This document shows, one piece after another, positions 53,104 through 64,000 of a stretch of 64,000 bases of DNA. Positions within the stretch are counted from its first letter, which is position 1, and each line of letters starts with the position of its first letter. The position numbers and the translations under genes are program-made. The notes under the pieces were generated by a model, which was given only the letters and a program-made list of their open reading frames with translations, searched no databases and was not told the DNA's origin. Origin of the DNA: UBA6059 sp965227155 (lineage in GTDB: Bacteria > Bacteroidota > Bacteroidia > Cytophagales > Cyclobacteriaceae); the NCBI GenBank assembly GCA_965227155.1, contig OZ245731.1:868001-932000 (forward strand), given 5' to 3'.

Positions 53104-53847
53104 TTATGAATATAAATCTATCTCTAGGCCATCCTGTGCAATTTCTAATAAAGAAGTTTGAATATTATCTATCATAGATGGACCAAGGTGTGTTAGAATT
53201 ATCCTGTCACTCCGCAATTTATTGAGGTTTCTCATTATCACTTCATAATTTAAATGCATAGGTGAAGGCTCCTCAAAGGAGAAACACTCCATGACTAGAA
53301 TATTGCATTTATCAGCGAATGCAATTATAGAATCTTGCCACTCGGTATCCCCTGTGTAGGCAATTAAAAAATCATCTATAAATAATCTCACACCATGCGG
53401 ATTACTTTTTGCAGAGTGTATCATTGGCCAATATTCCACCTTAAATTTCTCATTAAACACATGTTCCTTATGATTCATTTCAATGAAATTGATAGGAAAT
53501 GTATACTCCAAATCTGATGTGCCTGGATACATAGCTTCTTGCAATTGCCAAACCTTCTCAACCAATCCTTTTGGCCCCACAATCGTCAGTGGATGTGTCC
53601 TTTGCAATATAATTTGAGCATCAAGAAGAAATTGGGGAAGTCCTCCAAAATGGTCCCCATGAAAATGGGTGATCAATATAGTAGAGACTTGTAACAAATC
53701 AATTTCAGATTTTTTTAGAGCAGGCATTGCTGATGCCCCAATATCTAAAAGAATACACCCATGAAGATTACTTTTTAATAAAATGCAGGTATTTCCTTTA
53801 CCCGCTGTACCAAATGCATCTCCTGATCCTATGAATTTTATTTTCAT
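53104..53847 (-). CDS. MBL-fold hydrolase, ribonuclease Z-like
   Basis: The zinc motif THFHGDHFGGLP (about residues 59-70) is the HxHxDH of the metallo-beta-lactamase fold. Later ligands lie in AYTGDTEW and ILTHLGPS. The layout and GDAFGTAGKGNT start match RNase Z-like and related phosphodiesterase proteins, but the tRNA-processing exosite arm is not obvious at 247 residues. It is unrelated in detail to the B1 lactamase at 40 kb. It lies between the MarR and serine hydrolase genes. Confidence 0.82.
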   Translation of the reverse strand: MKIKFIGSGDAFGTAGKGNTCILLKSNLHGCILLDIGASAMPALKKSEIDLLQVSTILITHFHGDHFGGLPQFLLDAQIILQRTHPLTIVGPKGLVEKVWQLQEAMYPGTSDLEYTFPINFIEMNHKEHVFNEKFKVEYWPMIHSAKSNPHGVRLFIDDFLIAYTGDTEWQDSIIAFADKCNILVMECFSFEEPSPMHLNYEVIMRNLNKLRSDRIILTHLGPSMIDNIQTSLLEIAQDGLEIDLYS

Positions 53848-53873
53848 TTAGCCTTTATCTAAAATACCTAGAC

Positions 53874-54305
53874 TTAAAAGTGTTTATTGACTTTAGATAT
53901 CATTTCAAATAAAGATTGTCGATCCTTCTTGGTAAGAAATTTCAAACTTTTACTAACCTGATTTAATCGCTTATCTAGCTTTTCAATTAAAGGAAATGCC
54001 TCATCTCGTAAACTTGCGACTGAAGATCGCGCATCAACTGGACTTCTATCTTTAAAAATTAAGTTCTTCTCAACTAATTTATCTACAATCCTAGTCACAT
54101 CAGAATTCTTGTCAGGCATATGCTCCTTAATGTATTTAATAGAAAGTGGCTTTGGGTGTTTTTCTTCAATTACCTTAAGTAAAACATATTGCTGATAACT
54201 AATTACTTCAGTTTTGAAATGCTTATCCAAAACTTGTTTTATTTGATAAGTAGATTCAAGTAACGCGTTAAATAACTCACTGGTTTTAACCTTCTTAGAT
54301 CCCAT
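53874..54305 (-). CDS. MarR family transcriptional regulator
   Basis: A winged-helix protein (143 aa from the ATG at 54305; the TTG at 54329 is less likely). The HTH covers about residues 48-75 (SIKYIKEHMPDKNSDVTRIV) and the wing follows with KDRSPVDARSSVASL, where the D-x-R of MarR proteins sits. It is first of three minus-strand genes and may control the hydrolases that follow. Regulator of itself is usual for the family. Confidence 0.85.
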   Translation of the reverse strand: MGSKKVKTSELFNALLESTYQIKQVLDKHFKTEVISYQQYVLLKVIEEKHPKPLSIKYIKEHMPDKNSDVTRIVDKLVEKNLIFKDRSPVDARSSVASLRDEAFPLIEKLDKRLNQVSKSLKFLTKKDRQSLFEMISKVNKHF

Positions 54306-54556
54306 AATACCAATCTTAATGCGATACAATAAACTTACAAAATAAAACTAGCTCGATAAAGGAATAATATTATGATCTATTTTGTGAGGGTCGCTTAAAA
54401 CTATAATTTCAAAATTTACCTAGTATCCATTTTAAAAAAGAATTAATATTTTCCCTCACAATCCCATAGATGATAATTATGAGTGATGTACGCTATAGAT
54501 AATGAATACCCTCTATTTAGGGGTAATTTATGGGATTTATTCAGGTTAGTTGGCAT

Positions 54557-54589
54557 AAAAAAACCCTGACCATATGTATGATCAGGGTT
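54557..54589 (-). terminator. rRNA operon terminator
   Basis: A 12-bp stem (AACCCTGATCAT / ATGGTCAGGGTT, one G-U wobble on the minus strand) with a 4-base loop is followed by a T tract. It starts about 12 bases after the 5S rRNA. Confidence 0.85.
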
Positions 54590-54600
54590 ATAATAAAAAG

Positions 54601-54709
<109 letters not shown>

Positions 54710-54869
54710 AAACTCTTACTACTTTCGATAAATCTCTAGTAGTTTGTATTTTGTACCAACCTCTTTCGGCTGAGTTACAACCATCATAAACTTTATTTAG
54801 ACGGAAATATCTTTGACATACTATAGAGTAGAAAAAACTTTCTTAAACACCACACGCGAATCGTGCTCC

Positions 54870-57765
<2,896 letters not shown>

Positions 57766-57992
57766 TTCTTTACTAACTCTTCGTTAGTGCTCGATTCTCG
57801 TTTGTGTTTTTTAAAAGTTTTCTCTTCTCTTTCAGTATGTCAATGAACTTTTTACCAGTATACAGCATACATCTCCAATCAGGCGGCTCCCTAATCTTTA
57901 ATACATACATCTGGATTTGATCCTAATAGCTCTATCACTAATAGGCGGCTTTCAATAACTATTCCCCTTCGCTAATGCTTCGGAGCATATAG

Positions 57993-58066
57993 TGGAGGAT
58001 ATCGGAGTCGAACCGATGACCTCCTGCGTGCAAGGCAGGCGCTCTAGCCAGCTGAGCTAATCCCCC
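57993..58066 (-). tRNA. tRNA-Ala (anticodon TGC)
   Basis: A cloverleaf of 74 bases with 7-bp acceptor stem (GGGGGAT / ATCCTCC), anticodon loop CTTGCAC and TTCGACT T-loop. It sits in the 16S-23S spacer. The CCA end is not encoded. Confidence 0.96.
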
Positions 58067-58188
58067 AGGTCAATCATCAATGAATAATTAACAATTAAAA
58101 AAACTGAATAACTGCTCATTGTAAATTGCTAACTGAACCTTGATAAGGTGGGCTTCAAGATTATCTCATCCCTTCTACCCACTTGTGG

Positions 58189-58262
58189 TGGGCTTACGGG
58201 GACTCGAACCTCGGACCTCTACATTATCAGTGTAGCGCTCTAACCAGCTGAGCTATAAGCCC
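58189..58262 (-). tRNA. tRNA-Ile (anticodon GAT)
   Basis: A cloverleaf of 74 bases with acceptor GGGCTTA / TAAGCCC, anticodon loop CTGATAA and TTCGAGT T-loop. The genome reads CCA directly after the discriminator base (58188-58186). It lies between 16S and tRNA-Ala, the common Bacteroidota spacer order. Confidence 0.96.
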
Positions 58263-58437
58263 ATTTAACTAGTCATCTTAGCCTAGTCGATAAATATGTC
58301 AACCTCGGGGTATCGCTTCCCGATTACCCTAATCTCTTTATTCATTCTTAAACGTTTGTAAACAATAGCTGACCATCACAAGAACTTAACTAAAGTCGTC
58401 TCTTTTGTCTGATTACTTATAGTAACACAGACTCCAG

Positions 58438-59957
<1,520 letters not shown>

Positions 59958-60376
59958 TTATAAATTTTAAGCTACAAGTATAAATACCCGTAACTGCCGG
60001 GACTTTAACCCAGCCAATGTGTCTGTACCCTAGCTAAATTCTCAAAAGAAATTAATTTTTCTTTCGATGGTCCGCTATCGTTTAACAATCGTTCAAAGAA
60101 CTTTTTGCCCCCCAGAAACTTAAACTATTTATCTAAATTCCCTTGGGCATTCGTACCAAATGACTATCTCATTTAGCTGCTTAATCCCCGCCTCTCAACT
60201 CCTCTTTTCAACCCTTCCTGCTGAAAGCGGATGCAAAACTAGTTAATATTTTTCCCAACACACAAACTTATTTAGAAAAAAATTAAACCCCCACCACTCA
60301 AACCCAAACACCCGCCGCGTAAAGGACGGCAAAGATATATAGAGCATTCAAATTAACACTCACTTTTTAAAATAAT
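59958..60376 (-). other. rRNA operon leader and promoter region
   Basis: These 419 bases hold no gene. They contain the 16S leader and candidate promoters. A second -7-like box TATCTTTG is read on the minus strand at 60337-60330 without a matching -33 box. Confidence 0.7.
60234..60266 (-). promoter_or_regulatory. candidate rRNA operon promoter
   Basis: On the minus strand TTTG (60266-60263), 21 bases, then TAGTTTTG (60241-60234) match both boxes of the Bacteroidota promoter with accepted spacing. Transcription would start about 270 bases before 16S. Confidence 0.55.
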
Positions 60377-60889
60377 TTATGACTTTTTAATGGCCTTGTA
60401 AACAGGGACTGTGCTACAGGGCTCTCCATACATAATGCTTGACGCAAAAGGTAATAACCTATTTGTAATTTCAGTAAATGCAAACTGAGGTAGCGGTATA
60501 TCGCTGCAACCCTTAACCACCAGCTTTTTATCAGTGAAAGTAGAGAAGTCGGTCTGATCAAAAGCCTTGTGATAAAGTCTCTTTTCTATATCGTCTTTAC
60601 TGCCTTGGATGACTGTTGCCGCTATTGGATGAAGCTTACTCACAACTAACATGTATGCCCAATTAGGTATGATCGAATCAGTACTGCAGAAAACAAATAC
60701 ATGTTTATTTTCAAATTCGGTCCAATCATAATCCCTGATGAAGCTCCTGAAATCTTTTTCTTTCAATATAAGGCCCTGAAAAAGGCCTTTTACCATATCA
60801 AAGCCTACTCGTTCACCCTCAACCAAGTACTCTTTCAGATCCAGTGTGACTAGTGGGCTTTTTGCTACACGATTGACTATTTCTTCCAT
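60377..60889 (-). CDS. DUF2480 family protein
   Basis: The 170-residue protein matches the Bacteroidota-specific DUF2480 family: EEIVNRVAKSPLVTLDL at the start, FQGLILKEKDFR (about 37-48), NWAYMLV and the C-terminal MYGEPCSTVPVYK. Function is unknown. No signal peptide. It follows tsaB by 15 bases on the same strand and is probably the last gene before the rRNA promoter region. Confidence 0.87.
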   Translation of the reverse strand: MEEIVNRVAKSPLVTLDLKEYLVEGERVGFDMVKGLFQGLILKEKDFRSFIRDYDWTEFENKHVFVFCSTDSIIPNWAYMLVVSKLHPIAATVIQGSKDDIEKRLYHKAFDQTDFSTFTDKKLVVKGCSDIPLPQFAFTEITNRLLPFASSIMYGEPCSTVPVYKAIKKS

Positions 60890-60904
60890 AATTGCAGAAC
60901 AGTT

Positions 60905-61585
60905 TTATGCTGCCGGAGGTTTCGGCGTATAAAATTCTTTTAGATAATTGGGTTTAAAGTAAGCCAAATCCTGAAATCTTGATGTTTCGTAACTTTTTAT
61001 TGCTAACTCCCCAACGTACCTGGCTGATGGATAAACATCTTCAATAAATATTGCATTGCAATTGGTAAGTATATCTTTAAGCTTAAATGAGCCATCACCA
61101 AAAAATATGAGATCATTATCTTTTAAATGACTTTCAAAGCTTGTTTTATCGAAAATATATGGCCTTTGTGATTCCAATATATTTAACTGTCGATCACAGA
61201 CCAGACCATAAGCCTCCATTCTACGAGCATCAATTAAAGGTACTAATAATTGATTTGGTTGCCTGCCAGAGAGTTGGCTGGCTGCCATTGCTAAAAGCGT
61301 ACTTACCGCAATTAGTGGAATGTCATTTGCAAAGCATAGTCCTTTGGCAGTGGCCAGACCAATCCTAAGACCTGTATATGACCCAGGGCCTTCAGATATT
61401 GCAATTGCATCTAAATTGCTCTGATCAAGGTCAGCATTTGCTAAAACTTGATTGATCATGGGTAGCAACTTTACGGAGTGGCTTTGTGCCAAATGAGATT
61501 CAGCATAGGCAATAAGCTTACCTTCATGATGAATTGCCACAGAGCATACCCTGGTTGCTGTTTCGATACTTAGTATCAATGCCAT
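60905..61585 (-). CDS. tsaB: tRNA threonylcarbamoyladenosine biosynthesis protein TsaB
   Basis: TsaB is the non-catalytic partner of TsaD in making t6A37 of tRNAs that read ANN codons. The ASKHA-fold N-terminus ILSIETATRVCSVAI and the SEGPGSYTGLRIGLATAKGL stretch (about residues 65-84) are diagnostic. Length (226 aa) is standard. It begins 3 bases after the S41 protease stop, so the two are co-transcribed. Confidence 0.95.
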   Translation of the reverse strand: MALILSIETATRVCSVAIHHEGKLIAYAESHLAQSHSVKLLPMINQVLANADLDQSNLDAIAISEGPGSYTGLRIGLATAKGLCFANDIPLIAVSTLLAMAASQLSGRQPNQLLVPLIDARRMEAYGLVCDRQLNILESQRPYIFDKTSFESHLKDNDLIFFGDGSFKLKDILTNCNAIFIEDVYPSARYVGELAIKSYETSRFQDLAYFKPNYLKEFYTPKPPAA

Positions 61586-61588
61586 TTA

Positions 61589-63241
61589 CTACGGATTCAA
61601 AAGCTTCTGGTATTTAGCAGGATTAGAAAGTAGATCGATGGCTTGAAGTAAATCTGGGTCTTCTTTGAAAGAAGACTCTATAATGCCGGATTGAAAATAG
61701 TACCGACTTGCTATCTCCTGCTCTAGGAGTAGTAGGATTTCCTCTTTAAACTTATAATAATCGTTTCGCTTATTCTCATCCAGATTTTCTCTCAAGGATT
61801 CAATTTCAGACTCCAACTCGTTATAATATTTTTCTGCTTTTGCATTGGCAATCAATTGATCCAGCTGGCTCTCCACTCTTGTAGTATAGTCAAAGTCCTT
61901 TTCTGCTACCCAGTTGATAAACTTTTCGTATTCGGATTCTGACAAAGCAAAATCCCTGGCATTCTTTATATCAGGATACATGGCGGCATAAATCGTAGCA
62001 TAATCGAAAAGTAGATTATTTCTAACCAATGCTATTGCCAGACTGGAGTATTCCTGAGAGGGTATTTCGATATCAGGATCTATACCACCTCCATCATAAA
62101 CTGTTCTCCCATTTTTTGTTGTGAAGGCCACTTTGAGGGAATCCGGGATTTTACCGATGCTGCCATCTTCATTTCTATGACTGTAATCAATAGCCTGTAT
62201 GCATCTACCACTTGGTATGTAATACTTAGCAGTTGTTAGCTTCAATTGGGCGTTGTAGGGCAATGGACGTGTAGATTGTACCAAGCCTTTGCCGAAGGTT
62301 TTTCTTCCAATGAGCACTCCCCTATCATAATCCTGAATAACACCTGCTACTATTTCGGAGGCAGAGGCACTTCCATTACCTGTAAGCACTACAAGTGGAA
62401 TTTCCGTATCAATAGCTTCATTTAGAGCTTGATAGGACTGGCTCCAATTATCGGATTTACCTTTTGTACTTACGATATCCATACCCTGAGGTATAAATAT
62501 GTTTGCAACGTTAATTGCCTCATCAAGTAAACCACCAGGATTGCCCCGTAAGTCGAGAATTATACTTGATGCGCCATTTTCTTTAAGTTCCTGAAGTGCA
62601 TTCTTTACTTCCAAACCAGCTTCAGTTGTAAAATCAGAAAGCTTTATATATCCAACATCAGAAGTGATCTTCCCAAAATAAGGAACGTTCTTTATGGTGA
62701 TTTTTTCCCTTGTGAGTGTAAACTCAAGCGGCTCCTCCACACCATAACGCTCTACAGTAAGTACAACAGGTGTATTTGCTTTTCCTTTTAAAAGCTTGCT
62801 GGTTTCAGTAGAATTAAGATCATTGATTGGCGTACCGTCGATCTTAGTAACCACATCACCTATTTTTAAACCTGCTTCGTATGCGGGAAACCCTTCATAA
62901 GGCATGAGGATCGTGTTTTTACCATTTCTCTTACCTACCAAAGCACCTATTCCTCCATATTGACCTGTAGTGATCAACCGATAATCATCAAGATTATCTT
63001 CACTTATAAAGTCTGAATAAGGATCCAAACCATTCAACATGGCGCCAATACCGGTATTGATCAACAGCTCCGGATCAACTTCATCTACGTAATAAGTATT
63101 GACTTCTTTGAAAAGGGTAGCGAAAATGTCGAGGTTTTTGGCAATCTGAAAATACTTATTGTCATTGTAGGTGAATGCCGAAAAAATAAGCAATGACATA
63201 AGTGCAATCCCTGTAATTGTAAAAGCTATCCTTTTGCTCAT
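61589..63241 (-). CDS. S41 family C-terminal processing peptidase
   Basis: One N-terminal hydrophobic segment (about residues 7-24) precedes a PDZ domain (about 90-170) and the protease core. The catalytic pair is S293 in NGSASASEIVAG and K318 in TFGKGLVQ. The region after about 440 is helical and extends the protein to 550 residues, common in Bacteroidota CtpA forms. It acts in the periplasm on C-terminal tails. It ends 3 bases from tsaB and starts 3 bases after rnpA, forming rpmH-rnpA-S41-tsaB-DUF2480. Confidence 0.93.
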   Translation of the reverse strand: MSKRIAFTITGIALMSLLIFSAFTYNDNKYFQIAKNLDIFATLFKEVNTYYVDEVDPELLINTGIGAMLNGLDPYSDFISEDNLDDYRLITTGQYGGIGALVGKRNGKNTILMPYEGFPAYEAGLKIGDVVTKIDGTPINDLNSTETSKLLKGKANTPVVLTVERYGVEEPLEFTLTREKITIKNVPYFGKITSDVGYIKLSDFTTEAGLEVKNALQELKENGASSIILDLRGNPGGLLDEAINVANIFIPQGMDIVSTKGKSDNWSQSYQALNEAIDTEIPLVVLTGNGSASASEIVAGVIQDYDRGVLIGRKTFGKGLVQSTRPLPYNAQLKLTTAKYYIPSGRCIQAIDYSHRNEDGSIGKIPDSLKVAFTTKNGRTVYDGGGIDPDIEIPSQEYSSLAIALVRNNLLFDYATIYAAMYPDIKNARDFALSESEYEKFINWVAEKDFDYTTRVESQLDQLIANAKAEKYYNELESEIESLRENLDENKRNDYYKFKEEILLLLEQEIASRYYFQSGIIESSFKEDPDLLQAIDLLSNPAKYQKLLNP

Positions 63242-63244
63242 AAA

Positions 63245-63613
63245 TTAATGATTTTGCTTGTTGGTCGATAAACGCTTCAAAGCATTTTTTAGTTTAGCCT
63301 CAATCTCTTTAAAAGCTATTATCTCAGATGACAAATAAATATAGGCAATATCAAATTGTGAAGGGTAGTCGAAGGCAGCCTTGTTAAGCCTATAGGCTTC
63401 TCTCAACCTTCTTTTTATTAGGTTGCGTTGATGAGCCTTTTTGATTTTGCTCTTTGGTACCGAAAAAAGTACCCGGTGTAGATGGTAGTCTGATGGACTA
63501 AACTTTACCAATAGGGGATAAACAAAAAAAGATTGCCCTTCTTTAAAAAGCCGAGCAATCACCTTTTTATCTTTTAATCGTTCTGATTTAGAGAATGAAT
63601 ATTTGCTTTCTAT
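63245..63613 (-). CDS. rnpA: ribonuclease P protein component
   Basis: RnpA binds the RNase P RNA and helps process tRNA 5' ends. The RNR-type motif appears as KAHQRNLIKRRLREAYRLN. A GTG at 63562 is the first standard start codon, but the frame is open upstream to a TAG and encodes FSKSERLKDKKVIARLF, the usual N-terminal family sequence. No ATG, GTG or TTG exists in that extension; I place the start at an ATA (63613-63611), giving about 122 residues. If GTG is used, the protein lacks its conserved first helix. It follows rpmH by 31 bases. Confidence 0.88.
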   Translation of the reverse strand: MESKYSFSKSERLKDKKVIARLFKEGQSFFVYPLLVKFSPSDYHLHRVLFSVPKSKIKKAHQRNLIKRRLREAYRLNKAAFDYPSQFDIAYIYLSSEIIAFKEIEAKLKNALKRLSTNKQNH

Positions 63614-63644
63614 AAGCGAATGATTCTAGTTAAGAAATTCTTAT

Positions 63645-63803
63645 TTATTTCTTGTGCTTACCTTCATCAGACACTGTCAACCTCTTTCTGCCTTTGGCCC
63701 TTCTGCGAGATAGCACTGCACGACCTGATGCTGATTCCATTCTAGCTTTGAAGCCATGCTTATTTTTGCGTTTTCTTTGAGAAGGTTGAAATGTTCTTTT
63801 CAT
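63645..63803 (-). CDS. rpmH: 50S ribosomal protein L34
   Basis: A 52-residue very basic protein: MKRTFQPSQRKRKNKHGF, then RMESASGRAVLSRRRAKGR, the L34 signature. It has the usual length and neighbour (rnpA downstream). A matched promoter lies upstream. Confidence 0.97.
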   Translation of the reverse strand: MKRTFQPSQRKRKNKHGFKARMESASGRAVLSRRRAKGRKRLTVSDEGKHKK

Positions 63804-63868
63804 TTTTCTTTAGTTTAATCTCTTACCGAATCAACTTGCTCAAACAAGATGATTTTTTTGACGGGCTG

Positions 63869-63899
63869 CAAAGATAAAGACCTTTTCAATTTTAACAAA
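63869..63899 (-). promoter_or_regulatory. promoter of rpmH-rnpA
   Basis: On the minus strand TTTG (63899-63896), 19 bases, then TATCTTTG (63876-63869) match the Bacteroidota -33 and -7 boxes exactly, 66 bases before the rpmH ATG. Confidence 0.65.
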
Positions 63900-64000
63900 C
63901 CTTAATTAGTAATATGAACTCATACACTATTAGTTATGACAATCCACATACAAGGTTAATCGATATAAAAATACATTTTCCCAGCTTAAATGGCACTAAT

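Noticed and set aside
53104..53847. Calling the second MBL-fold protein an antibiotic-hydrolysing lactamase
   Set aside because: It has the HxHxDH motif of RNase Z-like hydrolases and no signal peptide.
63245..63803. Replication origin next to rpmH-rnpA
   Set aside because: No dnaA gene or cluster of DnaA boxes is visible in the window; the rpmH-rnpA pair alone does not mark an origin in this phylum.

Overview
The window looks like a chromosomal segment of a Bacteroidota bacterium of the Cytophagales type. Three things point there. Large secreted proteins end in type IX secretion (T9SS) sorting tails (CotH-like protein at 16050-17684, Asp-box protein at 41444-45577). Several promoters fit the Bacteroidota -33 TTTG / -7 TAnnTTTG pattern. 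Lineage-typical families are present: a short primary sigma factor, DUF2480, DUF4956, and M1/M61/M14/M28 exopeptidases. No species can be named from the sequence alone.

Layout. 0.1-5.4 kb: secreted M1 and M61 peptidases, a GNAT acetyltransferase and a membrane-anchored alkaline phosphatase. 5.6-10.6 kb: a minus-strand operon of a 1204-aa type IIG restriction-modification enzyme, a HipA-like kinase and a separate HipA N-terminal-domain protein; this is the most unusual locus. 10.8-20.3 kb: MscS channel, acyltransferase-3 protein, a DUF4956-HlyD-TolC operon divergent from a CotH protein, and an M14 peptidase. 20.3-35.7 kb: mostly housekeeping and metabolic genes (CBS protein, YhhN, MFS, prfB with its programmed frameshift, ilvE, cobalamin adenosyltransferase, ABC ATPase, M28, TerC, nitrilase, ankyrin protein, Crp regulator, DinB, C_GCAxxG_C_C protein, TauE). 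35.8-39.9 kb: a second defence locus, a single-chain nuclease-methyltransferase-specificity protein with a translationally coupled XRE regulator and a candidate operator. 40.1-41.4 kb: a subclass B1 metallo-beta-lactamase next to an AAC(3)-I-like acetyltransferase. 41.4-54.3 kb: giant Asp-box protein, arginase family, cupin, MFS, rpoD, XdhC/MocA pair, serine hydrolase, MBL-fold hydrolase and MarR. 54.5-60.3 kb: a complete rRNA operon on the minus strand (16S, tRNA-Ile, tRNA-Ala, 23S, 5S). 60.4-63.8 kb: DUF2480, tsaB, S41 protease, rnpA and rpmH.

How the genes work together. The two restriction-modification loci are independent, and each is tied to an extra protein: a kinase module in one, an XRE regulator in the other. 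The DUF4956-HlyD-TolC set looks like an envelope-spanning assembly lacking a conventional pump. The exopeptidases fit a protein-degrading lifestyle. The 3' part of the first R-M gene and the kinase module are clearly more AT-rich than the 5' part of the same gene, which suggests a mosaic origin.

All calls come from reading sequence and motifs; no database search was run. Start codons were moved from the longest ORF where an ATG, a signal peptide or a neighbouring gene argued for it.
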